From the NCBI RefSeq assembly GCF_037201975.1, contig NZ_CP147520.1:2232001-2296000 (forward strand): 64,000 nucleotides of DNA, read 5' to 3'. The notes beneath the pieces were generated by a model. It did no database searches, was not told the DNA's origin, and saw only the letters and a list, made by a program, of their open reading frames with translations. Made by a program: the position numbers and the translations under genes. Shown one piece after another: positions 25,482 to 34,298 of this stretch (the stretch's first letter is position 1; each line of letters starts with the position of its first letter). Origin of the DNA: Streptomyces sp. TG1A-60. GTDB taxonomy: Bacteria > Actinomycetota > Actinomycetes > Streptomycetales > Streptomycetaceae.

Positions 25482-26048
25482 ATGGAGAAGATCGATTCCT
25501 GGGACACGCTGACGGAGGCGGTCCGCTCGGGGGAGAAGGTCAGGTACCTGCCTTTCTGGGGGCACCGGCCACGGCCCGACGGCCGGATCGGCGCGAGCTG
25601 TCTGAGCCAGTGGTGGCCGTCGCCGTTCACGGTGGACGGCGTGGAGTACGCGACGGCCGAGCACTGGATGATGGCGTCCAAGGCCCGGCTCTTCGCGGAC
25701 CCGGAGGCGGAGCGTCAGGCCGTCGCCGCGTCGGGCCCCGCCCGGGCCAAGAAGATCGGCCGGCTCGTCCACGGCTTCGACGACACCGTGTGGGAGCGGG
25801 AGCGCTTCGCGATCGTCGTCGAGGGCAGCGTCCACAAGTTCGCCGCGCACCCGGACCTGCGGGCGTTCCTGCTGGGCACGGGGAACCGGGTGCTCGTCGA
25901 GGCCAGCCCCCTCGACCGCGTCTGGGGCATCGGTCTCGCGGCGGACGACGAACGCGCCATGGACCCCACGCGCTGGCGGGGCCCCAACCTGCTGGGCTTC
26001 GCGCTGATGGCGGCTCGGGAGCGGTTGCTGAGCGGCGGCGAAGCGTAG
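25482..26048 (+). CDS. NADAR (YbiA-like) family protein
   Basis: Protein of 188 aa belonging to the NADAR superfamily. Members include YbiA/RibX-type N-glycosidases and enzymes that remove ADP-ribose from modified guanine. Visible motifs are FWGHRP, LSQWWPSPF, YATAEHWMMASKARLF, and WGIGL with RWRGPNLLGFALM at the C-terminus, where family active-site residues lie. Length is typical. ATG at 25482 is used; a GTG at 25461 is in frame. It is divergent from the polyamine operon, and no DarT-type toxin gene is adjacent, so a housekeeping or damage-repair role is as likely as a toxin-antitoxin one. Confidence 0.85.
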   Translation: MEKIDSWDTLTEAVRSGEKVRYLPFWGHRPRPDGRIGASCLSQWWPSPFTVDGVEYATAEHWMMASKARLFADPEAERQAVAASGPARAKKIGRLVHGFDDTVWERERFAIVVEGSVHKFAAHPDLRAFLLGTGNRVLVEASPLDRVWGIGLAADDERAMDPTRWRGPNLLGFALMAARERLLSGGEA

Positions 26049-26131
26049 GCGGGGCGTTCGGGGGCCGCGCGTCGTCGGGCTGCGGGAGGCGGTGGTCGCG
26101 GCTGCACGGCCGGGCCACGGCGGACCGGCGG

Positions 26132-27292
26132 TCAGGTCAGGGCCGCCGGGGTGCTGCCTTCGGTCGGCAGCACCAGGGACAGCGAGGTGGAGTAGCCGTC
26201 GTAGAAGGGGTCGGGGTCCGAGTCGTGGCCGCCACCGCCGGGCGCCACGATGATGAGGACGAGGAAGCCGACGCCGACCAGGATGCCGACCGCTCCGCAG
26301 ATGATCCCGGCCAGCGCGTGCCCCGGGTTCGTCGCCTCGCCCCGGCGCACCTTGGCCCGGCCCACGAACCCGAAGATCACGGCCGTGACCCCGAGCGGAA
26401 TCGCCAGCGGCCACAGGCAGAACAGCGCGGCGGCGCAGATCCCGAGCACCATCGCCGCGATGCCCATCCCGTTGCTCGGCGGCGGCGCCATCACGGGCCA
26501 GGCATGGGCGGGGGCGGGATAGCCGACGCCGGGGTGGACGTGCCCGCCCGGGTACCCCGGATACCCGGAGTACTGGGGGTAGCCGTACGGGATGTGCCCA
26601 GGGCCCTCGGGGCTGATCGGCGGGGGCGGGACGGGCGCGCCGGTGGCGCCGGCTCCGGGCGGCGGGAAGGAGGCCTCGGGCGCGGGGGCGGCGAACGGGT
26701 TCGGGGTGGGGGCGGACGACATGGCGGGCCGTGGGCCGCCCGGGGGTGCGAACGCGCTGGGGCCGGCCCACGGCTGCGGGGTGGTGGCCGGGGGAGGCGT
26801 CGGCGCACCCGTGCCGTGCGGCGCGGGGGTGCTCACGTCGACGCCCGGCAGGGACGTGACCGTCACCTGGTCGTGCACCGAGGGCGGGGCGGCCGGGGTG
26901 GGGCTCGGTGCCGCGGTACCGGTCGGCGCGGCCCACGGGTCGTGTGCGGCCGGGGCGGCGGAGCCGGCGGGGGCGGAGAGCCCTGCGGAATCGGCGGACG
27001 CAGGCGCATCGGCGGAACCGTCAGCGGGCACGCCGGAACCGGTGGACCCGCCGTCCGGCCCCGGGGACGCGGCCGGCTTGTCCAGCGGGACCTTCTGCCG
27101 CGCCGGCACCGCGTCCCCGGGCTGCGGGGCGGCGTCCCGGTCGGTCGGCAGGGGGACACCGTCGGCCATGGTCGGCGGGGGAACGCTGTCGGCTGCGGCC
27201 GGCGGGGGCGGGACGCGGTCCTGCGGGGATGCCCGGGGGTCCGGCTGCGGGCCGGCCGGTGTTTTCGGAGTCGGTGCCTCGTCGGACGACAT
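26132..27292 (-). CDS. Pro/Ala-rich membrane protein with DUF4190 domain
   Basis: Protein of 386 aa. The first 250 residues are low-complexity Pro, Ala, Gly and Thr. The last 110 hold the DUF4190 domain: two hydrophobic segments (IAAMVLGICAAALFCLWPLA and ALAGIICGAVGILVGVGFLV) with the linker GRAKVRRGEATNPGHAL. The Pro-rich part is probably cytoplasmic. Function unknown; such proteins are common and numerous in Streptomyces. ATG at 27292 follows GGGGGA; an upstream in-frame Met has no ribosome-binding site. It converges on the NADAR gene. Confidence 0.82.
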   Translation of the reverse strand: MSSDEAPTPKTPAGPQPDPRASPQDRVPPPPAAADSVPPPTMADGVPLPTDRDAAPQPGDAVPARQKVPLDKPAASPGPDGGSTGSGVPADGSADAPASADSAGLSAPAGSAAPAAHDPWAAPTGTAAPSPTPAAPPSVHDQVTVTSLPGVDVSTPAPHGTGAPTPPPATTPQPWAGPSAFAPPGGPRPAMSSAPTPNPFAAPAPEASFPPPGAGATGAPVPPPPISPEGPGHIPYGYPQYSGYPGYPGGHVHPGVGYPAPAHAWPVMAPPPSNGMGIAAMVLGICAAALFCLWPLAIPLGVTAVIFGFVGRAKVRRGEATNPGHALAGIICGAVGILVGVGFLVLIIVAPGGGGHDSDPDPFYDGYSTSLSLVLPTEGSTPAALT

Positions 27293-27498
27293 ACGTGGAT
27301 CCCCCTGTAGCGTTCCGTGCCGCTCTGCGTCGCGCTTCCCGCCGTACAGCACCCAGCTGTACGTTCGGTCATGCTAAGGCCCGGGGTGTGGCGTGCGGAC
27401 CGCCGCCTACGATGATCCCCGAGTCATCGATCAGCCGATCACCCGCGTCCCCCGACGAGGCCACGGTCCGGGGCGGGCGCCGTTCCCGGGGAGGAACC

Positions 27499-28608
27499 TT
27501 GACCGACCACCGCACCACGCAGGGCGTGCCCGTCACCCCCGACGTTCCCGGCATGTCCGACCCCGGCCGCTCCGGCACCCGAGACCTGCGCTCCTTCATC
27601 GCCGGCCTGCCGAAGGCCGAACTGCATGTGCACCACGTCGGCTCCGCCTCCCCCCGTATCGTCTCGGAGCTGGCCGCACGCCACCCCGACTCCCAGGTGC
27701 CGACGGACCCCGAGTCGCTCGTGGACTACTTCACGTTCACGGACTTCGCCCACTTCATCCAGGTGTATCTGTCCGTCGTCGACCTGATCCGCACACCGGA
27801 GGACGTCCGGCTGCTGACGTTCGAGGTGGCGCGGGACATGGCCCGGCAACAGGTGCGGTACGCCGAGCTGACCATCACGCCGTACTCCTCGACCCGACGC
27901 GGGGTCGACGAGGTGGCCTTCATGGAGGCGATCGAGGACGCGCGGAAGGCGGCGGAGGCCGAGTTCGGGACCGTACTGCGCTGGTGCTTCGACATCCCCG
28001 GCGAGGCGGGGCCGGCCTCCGCCGAGGAGACGGTCCGGCTCGCCACCGACGACCGGCTGCGGCCGGAGGGGCTGGTGTCGTTCGGGCTCGGCGGGCCCGA
28101 GGTCGGCGTGGCCAGGCCGCAGTTCAAGCCGTACTTCGACCGTGCGATCGCGGCCGGGCTGCACTCCGTTCCGCACGCCGGCGAGACCACCGGCCCCGAG
28201 ACGGTGTGGGACGCCCTGCACGCCCTGCGGGCGGAGCGCATCGGGCACGGCACGAGCGCGGCCCGCGACCCGAAGCTCCTCGCGCACCTGGCCGAGCACC
28301 GGATCGCCCTGGAGGTCTGTCCGACCTCGAACATCGCCACACGCGCGGTCCGCACCCTCGACGAGCATCCCCTCAAGGAGTTCGTGGAGGCCGGGGTCCT
28401 CGTGACCGTCAACTCCGACGACCCGCCGATGTTCGGCACCGACCTCAACACCGAGTACGCGGTCGCCGCGCGTCTCCTCGACCTCGACGAGCAGGGGCTG
28501 GCCGCCCTCGCGAAGAACGCGGTGGAGGCGTCCTTCCTCGACGAGCCCGGCAAGGCCCGTCTGTCCGCCGAGATCGACACCTACACGTCGGCCTGGCTCA
28601 CCCCCTGA
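27499..28608 (+). CDS. Adenosine deaminase family protein
   Basis: Amidohydrolase of 369 aa, likely deaminating adenosine or a related compound. Metal ligands are seen in AELHVHHVGS (H43, H45), the catalytic Glu in PHAGETTGPE, a family segment in ALEVCPTSNIAT, and the metal Asp pair in VNSDDPPMFGT. HVHH in place of the usual HVHLEG is slightly atypical, so the substrate may differ. The start is a TTG at 27499, chosen because GGGAGGAACC precedes it at ideal spacing. Short spacing (about 70 bp) to the GDPD gene suggests co-transcription. Confidence 0.85.
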   Translation: MTDHRTTQGVPVTPDVPGMSDPGRSGTRDLRSFIAGLPKAELHVHHVGSASPRIVSELAARHPDSQVPTDPESLVDYFTFTDFAHFIQVYLSVVDLIRTPEDVRLLTFEVARDMARQQVRYAELTITPYSSTRRGVDEVAFMEAIEDARKAAEAEFGTVLRWCFDIPGEAGPASAEETVRLATDDRLRPEGLVSFGLGGPEVGVARPQFKPYFDRAIAAGLHSVPHAGETTGPETVWDALHALRAERIGHGTSAARDPKLLAHLAEHRIALEVCPTSNIATRAVRTLDEHPLKEFVEAGVLVTVNSDDPPMFGTDLNTEYAVAARLLDLDEQGLAALAKNAVEASFLDEPGKARLSAEIDTYTSAWLTP

Positions 28609-28678
28609 CCCGACCGCGATCCCACCGCCCCAGCCCCCCGTCGACTCCGCATCGGACACCAGATCCACAAGGAACCCC

Positions 28679-29428
28679 ATGCGCACCGTCACCACCGTGG
28701 CTCATCGCGGCGCCCCCTACCACCACCGGGAGAACACCCTCGGCTCCCTGCGGGCCGCGCTCGAACTCGGCGCGGACGCCGTCGAGTTCGACGTACGGAC
28801 GACCCGTGACGGCGTCCCCGTCCTGCTCCACGACCCGACGCTGAACCGGCTCTGGGAGCTGGACCGGCCGCTGGCCGCGCTCTCCGCCGCGGAGCTGCGC
28901 GGGCTGACGGCCGACGGGGTGCCGACGCTGGCCGACGCGCTGCTCGCCACCGACGACAGCCGGATCATGGTCGACCTGCCGGGGGCGGACGGCCCCCGGG
29001 CGGTGCGGCAGGTGCTGGACGTCGTACGGGAGTACGAGGCAGAGGACCGGGTCTACTACAGCGCCGACCCGGCGACCGTGCTCGCCGTGCGGGAGGCCGC
29101 CCCCACCGCCGAGATCGCCCTCACCTGGAAGACCCTCGCCCCACCGCGCCCCGCCCTCCTCGACGCCATCCGCCCCCGCTGGCTCAACTACCGCTTCGGC
29201 CTGGTCACCCGTGCCCTCGCGGACCGCGTCCACCGCGACGGCTGTCTTCTCTCCGTCTGGACCCCCGACACCCGCCGCTCCATGCGACGCCTGATGGACC
29301 TGGGCGTCGACTCGATCACCACGAACCGGATCGACGCGCTGTGCCTCCTGCGAGACGGCCAGGGCCCGACCCCTACACCTCGGACCGCTGCGCCACCGTC
29401 GCCGCGTCCTCCGGCTCGTTTCGGGTGA
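28679..29428 (+). CDS. Glycerophosphodiester phosphodiesterase family protein
   Basis: TIM-barrel phosphodiesterase of 249 aa that hydrolyses glycerophosphodiesters to glycerol 3-phosphate and an alcohol. It has the GDPD N-terminal signature VAHRGAPYHHRENTLGSL (catalytic His, Arg and Glu) and AVEFDVRTTRDGVPVLLHD (metal Glu/Asp and second His). The C-terminal WTPDTRRSMRRLMDLGVDSI is usual for the family. It has no signal peptide, so it is cytoplasmic. The last 56 bp overlap the 3' end of the convergent sigma-factor gene. The Pro-rich tail is probably not part of the fold. Confidence 0.88.
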   Translation: MRTVTTVAHRGAPYHHRENTLGSLRAALELGADAVEFDVRTTRDGVPVLLHDPTLNRLWELDRPLAALSAAELRGLTADGVPTLADALLATDDSRIMVDLPGADGPRAVRQVLDVVREYEAEDRVYYSADPATVLAVREAAPTAEIALTWKTLAPPRPALLDAIRPRWLNYRFGLVTRALADRVHRDGCLLSVWTPDTRRSMRRLMDLGVDSITTNRIDALCLLRDGQGPTPTPRTAAPPSPRPPARFG

Positions 29429-31085
29429 CGTACTGCGGGACCGGTGCCGTGTCCTTGCCGTTGTCACGGACGAGGCCGTAGCGGACGGCGCCCTGGTCGG
29501 GGCCGTGGTTGACGTCCTCGGTGACGGTGTCCCAGGTGGCGGGGGCGACCGTGAGGTTGTAGTCGGCGCCGCGTTCGTTCTGGGTGAGGGTGACCGTGCC
29601 GTCGAGGTAGAAGTACTCGTTCTGCCACATCTGCTGGGTGCCTTCGGGCAGGACTGTGTATCCGGTGTCGGGGCCACCCATGCCGGAGGTTTTGCCGTCG
29701 GCGGACATCGGGTCGTCCATGCGCCGGCCGCCGCCCGAGGCCACGTGGAAGAGCCTGCCCTTCAGACCGGTCCAGGACGGCATGACCAGGGCGCCCGCCC
29801 GGTACTGGGGCGCGATCTGCCAGCGGACCAGGACGTAGCCCTCGCCGGTGAGGGTCACGTGGTCGCCGCGGTGGTTCATCGTGGCCCTCGTGCCGCCGCT
29901 GCTGGTGAGGCCGGTCTCGGGTCGGCGCGGGAGGGCGGCGGGCGGAGTCCTTGGAGCCGGCGCCTCGTCCACGGTGTCGACCACGGTGCCGTACAGATCC
30001 GTCTTCGCCGTCGGCGAAGGGGTGGCGGAAGGGGACGGTGCGGACGAGGGCGACGCGGACCGAGGCACCGGGGCGGCGGGCGCGCGGGCCGTACTGAGCG
30101 CGGTGGGCGCGGCCTGCGAGGGCCGGTCGTCCGGGGGCTGCGTCACGACGTACGCGCCACCGGCGGCGATCGTCGCGCCCGCCGTCACCGCGACGGCGGG
30201 CTTGGTGAGGGCGCCGAGCACCTTGGCGGACCAGCCCACCGAGGCGGTGGCGGCGGTCGCGGCCACGGCGGTCTTCCCGCCGAACGCCAGTGACAGGGTG
30301 AAGCCGACGGGCACGGGGACCAGGGCGAGCCCGACGAGGAGGCGTTCGGCGGGGACGACGACCTGGCCGGGGCCGTCGTCGGCGCACCGGGCGCAGCCGC
30401 GGATGTGCCGGGCGATGCGCTTGCGCCACACCGAGTCGGGCCGGCCGCTCCAGCGGACGGTGACCCGGCCCAGCTCGGCACAGGAGGAGTCGAGGGCGCG
30501 GACGATGCGGCGCGCGGTTTCGAGGCGGGCCTTCATCCGCTGCACGCGGACGGCGGCGTGCTGCCGGCTGATGCCGACGGCGGCGGCGAGTTCGCGGCGG
30601 GTAAGTTCACCCGCCACCTCCAGCCACCACAGCGACAGCAGTTGCCGGTCCTCGTCGTCGAGCCAGCGGACCGCCTCCGCGACCTCACGTCGCTGACCCT
30701 CCAGCTGGAGCCGCAGCACGGTCAGTTCGGCGAAGTCGGTGGCACCGTGGGCGTCGCTGTCGTCAAGCTGGTCGGCGGTGCGCCGACGCGCCCGGTCCCG
30801 TATCTGCCGCATCGCGATCGCGACCAGCCAGGAGCGGAAGCTGTCCGGATCACGCAGCGTGTCGAGGTTGTCGACGGCACGCAGCATGGTCTCCTGCACG
30901 ACGTCGTCGACGTCGGCGTGGCCGTTGAGGGCCCGGCCCACGATGTTGTAGACGAGCGGCAGCCACCCCTCGACCAGCTCGTCGAGAGCGCGCCTGTCCC
31001 CTGCCTGCGCGGCCGCGATGGTGGAGCGCCACTGCCGCCCGTCCACGTACGTTCCTTCCGGTCCTGCTGGTCTCACCCTGTTCAC
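29373..31085 (-). CDS. ECF sigma factor fused to zinc-binding, transmembrane and extracytoplasmic domains
   Basis: Protein of 570 aa. Sigma region 2 spans about 25-100 (DVDDVVQETMLRAVDNL, SFRSWLVAIAMRQIRDRARR) and region 4 about 130-195 (LTRRELAAAVGISRQHAAVR). Residues 227-234 (HIRGCARC) look like the H-x3-C-x2-C of zinc-binding anti-sigma domains. Hydrophobic stretches near 245-315 would anchor it in the membrane. After a Pro/Ser-rich linker comes an outside domain (about 390-570) of unknown fold with WQIAPQYRAG and YFYLDGTVTLTQNERG. Some actinobacterial ECF groups carry such fused control domains, so the sigma part may be self-inhibited or released by proteolysis. Converges on the GDPD gene. 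Confidence 0.82.
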   Translation of the reverse strand: MNRVRPAGPEGTYVDGRQWRSTIAAAQAGDRRALDELVEGWLPLVYNIVGRALNGHADVDDVVQETMLRAVDNLDTLRDPDSFRSWLVAIAMRQIRDRARRRTADQLDDSDAHGATDFAELTVLRLQLEGQRREVAEAVRWLDDEDRQLLSLWWLEVAGELTRRELAAAVGISRQHAAVRVQRMKARLETARRIVRALDSSCAELGRVTVRWSGRPDSVWRKRIARHIRGCARCADDGPGQVVVPAERLLVGLALVPVPVGFTLSLAFGGKTAVAATAATASVGWSAKVLGALTKPAVAVTAGATIAAGGAYVVTQPPDDRPSQAAPTALSTARAPAAPVPRSASPSSAPSPSATPSPTAKTDLYGTVVDTVDEAPAPRTPPAALPRRPETGLTSSGGTRATMNHRGDHVTLTGEGYVLVRWQIAPQYRAGALVMPSWTGLKGRLFHVASGGGRRMDDPMSADGKTSGMGGPDTGYTVLPEGTQQMWQNEYFYLDGTVTLTQNERGADYNLTVAPATWDTVTEDVNHGPDQGAVRYGLVRDNGKDTAPVPQYVTRNEPEDAATVAQRSEV

Positions 31086-31278
31086 TCGGCTGTGATCCGT
31101 ACCTTCTCAGCCAACCCTGTGACGTGGGGAACCTCCGAGGCGGAGATCACACTGCCCATACGGCTCACTCCTGTACGTGGGGAAACAGGGGATACCCGGG
31201 GAGACGCGGTGAGGGCGCCCGGGATAACAGTTTTTCCACCCGGCCCGTACGGCCGCCGCCCGGGGCGTCAGAAGTGAG

Positions 31279-31306
31279 TGGGGCCCACCGGACGGGGTGG
31301 GCCCCA
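31279..31306. terminator. Hairpin terminator after the YceI gene
   Basis: A perfect 11-bp inverted repeat (TGGGGCCCACC at 31279-31289 with its complement at 31296-31306) and a 6-nt loop lie 20 bp past the YceI stop codon on the minus strand. Confidence 0.75.
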
Positions 31307-31325
31307 ACGGGAGGTCGAGGGGCTG

Positions 31326-31988
31326 TCAGCCGCCGGGGAGATAGCGGATCGCGGCGATGTCGAACTGCAGGCGCACCTTCTCGCTCACCATGGCACCGCC
31401 CTCCGCCAGGCGCTGGTCGTACGTGAGACCCCATTCGGAACGGTTGATGGTGGTGGTGCCGTCGAAACCGACCCGCTCGTATCCGAACGGGTCCATGACG
31501 TGTCCTATGTAGGTGAGTTCCAGATCGACGGGACGGGTGATGCTCTTGATGGTGAGTTCGCCGGACATGCGATAGACGTCACTGTCCACCGGACGCACCG
31601 CCGTACTGACGAAACGCATCCGTGGAAAGTTCGCGGCGTCCAGGAAGTCGCGGCCCGTCAGATGGGCGTCGCGCTGTTGCACACCGGTGTCGACGGACGC
31701 GGTGGACATGACGATCTCGGCCCGCGAGCGCGTCGGATCACGGCCGTCGAAGTACAGTCGGCTCTGGTACTCCGTGAACGCCCCGCGCACTGTCGTCACC
31801 AGGGCGTGGCGGACGGAGAAGCCGATACGGCTGTGCGCCGCGTCGATCACCCACTCTCCGGTCAGTGTCGCCAGGGCGGGATCGGACGGGTCGGTGGGAG
31901 CGAAAGCCGCTGACTCGTGGGGGAGTTGGGTGGCTGTGGGGGGTGCCGGGCGGCGTAGTGAGGACGCAGCACGGTTGAACAGGTTCAT
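31326..31988 (-). CDS. YceI family protein
   Basis: Protein of 220 aa with the YceI lipocalin-like beta-barrel that binds isoprenoid-type lipids in characterised members. Motifs are WVIDAAHSRIGFSVRHALVT, GAFTEYQSRLYFDG, HLTGRDFLDAANFPRMRF, and the final NRSEWGLTY with KVRLQFDI. No clear signal peptide is seen, although a 35-residue low-complexity N-terminus precedes the domain. It stands alone with its own terminator. Function in Streptomyces is not established. Confidence 0.88.
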   Translation of the reverse strand: MNLFNRAASSLRRPAPPTATQLPHESAAFAPTDPSDPALATLTGEWVIDAAHSRIGFSVRHALVTTVRGAFTEYQSRLYFDGRDPTRSRAEIVMSTASVDTGVQQRDAHLTGRDFLDAANFPRMRFVSTAVRPVDSDVYRMSGELTIKSITRPVDLELTYIGHVMDPFGYERVGFDGTTTINRSEWGLTYDQRLAEGGAMVSEKVRLQFDIAAIRYLPGG

Positions 31989-32322
31989 GATTCACGTAAC
32001 TACGTCACGACGGAATCCGCCGCAACCCTTCGGTGACGGACCCGTCGGGTCCGTATCGGCACCGAAAGGCCGATAAAGCGGCACCGAGCGGCAGGCACTC
32101 GCACGATCTCCACAGCGCCGCCACGTATTGTCCGCCTGAAGTCGCCACCGGACGGCCGGAATTCGACCCGTGCGATCAGTGGGTCCACGGCGCCGCGCCG
32201 GTCCATCGCTGTGAACCCGGAGACCCGCCCGGGGACGGCTTCCGCGAGGAGAACACTCCCGCGGTCGGCCTGGTCCGCGCGATCGACAGGCCCTGGGTGA
32301 ACTCCCTCTGCTGCGCCGCGCA

Positions 32323-32551
32323 CGCCACATCCTCAACCCGCCCGGCACCGCCGCCCCGCGTCCACCAGCACCTCGACCTCGGCCGGGGCGAGGTCGACCG
32401 GTACGCCTTCTTCGGCACGCTCCGCGAGCTGGACTTCGACGGCGTCGCCACCGCACGCGGCTTCGCCCGGGAGGAACGCGCCCGCGAATTTCCCGCCTCC
32501 CTGTCCTTCCTGTCCTTCCTGCTGAACCGCATCACCAAGGAGTTCGCCTGA
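32323..32551 (+). pseudogene. Relic of a sugar phosphate isomerase/epimerase (TIM-barrel, IolE-like)
   Basis: The plus strand reads RHILNPPGTAA and then, after an extra C in the run at about 32352-32356, RVHQHLDLGRGEVDRYAFFG and TLRELDFDGVAT, ending REFPAS..RITKEFA and TGA. In intact AP-endonuclease-like sugar isomerases this is the C-terminal part (NPPG, HQHLDIGQGEVDW, FAWEERARES). The upstream three quarters of the gene are absent. A doubled 9-mer (CTGTCCTTC) near 32507-32524 further distorts the end. The rest of the 31989-32696 gap shows nothing else I can name. Confidence 0.7.
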
Positions 32552-32696
32552 CAGGGCGGCCCGGTGTGCGACCCGGCCACGAACGAACTCCCCGCGCTCC
32601 TGGGGCCGAAGGCCTCCAGCGACGCGGGGAGCCGTACGGACAACCGCAGTCCGCCCGCGGCCCCAGCCGGCCGCAGCCACAGCCGCCGGCGAACCC

Positions 32697-34133
32697 TCAG
32701 TCCAGCGACGTCATCACGTGCTTGATCCGCGTGTAGTCGTCGAACCCGTAGCCCGACAGGTCCTTGCCGTACCCGGACTTCTTGAACCCCCCGTGCGGCA
32801 TCTCCGCGACCAGTGGAATGTGCGTGTTGATCCACACGCACCCGAAGTCCAGCGCCTTCGACATCCGCATCGCCCGCCCGTGGTCCTTCGTCCACACCGA
32901 CGAGGCGAGGGCGTACTCCACGCCGTTCGCCCACTCGACGGCCTGTCCCTCGTCCGCGAAGGACTGCACGGTGATGACCGGTCCGAAGACCTCCTTCTGG
33001 ATGATCTCGTCGTCCTGCTTCAGCCCGGAGACGACGGTCGGCGCGTAGAAGTACCCCTTCTCGCCGACCTGGTGACCGCCGGACTCGACCTTGGCATGGG
33101 CCGGCAGCCGCTCGATGAACCCGGCGACCTGCTTGAGCTGGTGGGGGTTGTTGAGCGGCCCGTACAGCACGTCCTCGTCGTCCGGCTGCCCGGTCTTCGT
33201 CTCTGCGGCGGCCTTCGCCAGCGCGGCCACGAACTCGTCGTGGACGGACTCCTGGACGAGGACGCGGGTCGCGGCCGTGCAGTCCTGCCCGGCGTTGAAG
33301 AAGCCCGCCACCGAGATGTCCTCGACGGCCTTGGCGATGTCGGTGTCGCCGAAGACGACGACCGGCGCCTTGCCGCCCAGCTCCAGGTGGACGCGCTTGA
33401 GGTCCTTGGACGCGGTCTCGGCGACGGACATGCCCGCGCGCACGGAACCGGTGATGGAGGCCATCGCCGGGACCGGGTGCTCGACCATCAGACGCCCGGT
33501 GTCACGGTCGCCCGTGATCACGTTGAAGACGCCCCTCGGCAGGATCGCACCGATGATCTCGGCGATCAGGACGGTCGACGCCGGGGTGGTGTCCGACGGC
33601 TTCAGTACGACCGTGTTGCCCGCGGCGATCGCCGGCGCGAACTTCCACACGGCCATCATCATCGGGTAGTTCCACGGCGCGACCTGTGCGCAGACACCGA
33701 CCGGCTCACGGCGGACGATGGAGGTCATGCCCTCCATGTACTCGCCGGCCGAGCGGCCCTCCAGCATCCGCGCGGCGCCCGCGAAGAATCGGATCTGGTC
33801 GACCATGGGCGGGATCTCCTCGGAGCGGGTCAGGCCGATCGGCTTGCCCGTGTTCTCCACCTCCGCCGCGATGAGCTCCTCGGCCCGCTCCTCGAACGCG
33901 TCGGCGATCTTCAGCAGGGCCTTCTGGCGCTCGGCGGGGGTCGTGTCCCGCCAGGCCGGGAAGGCGGCCTCGGCGGCGGCCATCGCCGCGTCGACGTCGG
34001 CCTGCCCGGACAGCGGCGCGGTCGCGTAGGCCTCGCCGGTCGCGGGGTTGACCACCTCGGTGGTCCGTCCGTCGACGGCGTCACGGAATTCCCCGTCGAT
34101 GTAGTTACGCAGACGACGCAGCTCGGTGCTCAC
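32697..34133 (-). CDS. Aldehyde dehydrogenase, gamma-aminobutyraldehyde/betaine-aldehyde type
   Basis: NAD-dependent enzyme of 478 aa. Landmarks are Asn in APWNYP (N155), ITGS, base Glu in LELGGKAP (E251) and catalytic Cys in NAGQDCTAATR (C285). ARMLEGRSAGEYMEGMTSIV and the C-terminal GGFKKSGYGKDLSGYG fit aminobutyraldehyde or betaine-aldehyde dehydrogenases. Start is GTG at 34133 after GGAGGG; a longer frame lacks a ribosome-binding site. It is divergent from an AsnC regulator and a class III aminotransferase, which together would convert putrescine to 4-aminobutyraldehyde and then to GABA. This may be the only complete enzyme for that step in the window, since another gene of the class is reduced to its first 68 codons. 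Confidence 0.9.
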   Translation of the reverse strand: MSTELRRLRNYIDGEFRDAVDGRTTEVVNPATGEAYATAPLSGQADVDAAMAAAEAAFPAWRDTTPAERQKALLKIADAFEERAEELIAAEVENTGKPIGLTRSEEIPPMVDQIRFFAGAARMLEGRSAGEYMEGMTSIVRREPVGVCAQVAPWNYPMMMAVWKFAPAIAAGNTVVLKPSDTTPASTVLIAEIIGAILPRGVFNVITGDRDTGRLMVEHPVPAMASITGSVRAGMSVAETASKDLKRVHLELGGKAPVVVFGDTDIAKAVEDISVAGFFNAGQDCTAATRVLVQESVHDEFVAALAKAAAETKTGQPDDEDVLYGPLNNPHQLKQVAGFIERLPAHAKVESGGHQVGEKGYFYAPTVVSGLKQDDEIIQKEVFGPVITVQSFADEGQAVEWANGVEYALASSVWTKDHGRAMRMSKALDFGCVWINTHIPLVAEMPHGGFKKSGYGKDLSGYGFDDYTRIKHVMTSLD

Positions 34134-34245
34134 TGCCGGCCCTCCAGTTGTGGGTGTCCGGGGCTGGGGTGTCCATCCCTTGAGACACCACCCTAATCCG
34201 CCGCCTCGCGTTTTCAACAACCCCGACACCTCGACTTCTGCGAAA

Positions 34246-34298
34246 TCCGCAAGGTTGACGCCCATAGACAACGAATTTCATCGATCCTGCCTTGCGGA
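34246..34298. promoter_or_regulatory. Long-spaced inverted repeat, candidate AsnC/Lrp site
   Basis: TCCGCAAGG (34246-34254) and its complement CCTTGCGGA (34290-34298) flank 35 bp of AT-rich DNA in the divergent region between the dehydrogenase and the regulator gene. A -35-like TTGACG (34255-34260) lies inside. The position suits autoregulation by the AsnC-type protein. Confidence 0.5.

Noticed and set aside
25482..26048. DarTG-like toxin-antitoxin module around the NADAR protein
   Set aside because: No ADP-ribosyltransferase gene adjoins it on either side.
25337..27310. 657-codon plus-strand frame with a Gly-rich C-terminus resembling a PE-PGRS-like protein
   Set aside because: The Gly-rich part is the complement of the Pro/Ala-rich DUF4190 gene, and the rest shadows the NADAR gene in another frame.
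32033..32551. Single intact 172-codon gene
   Set aside because: Only the last 75 or so codons resemble a known family and that match continues in a second frame upstream, so a relic is the better reading.
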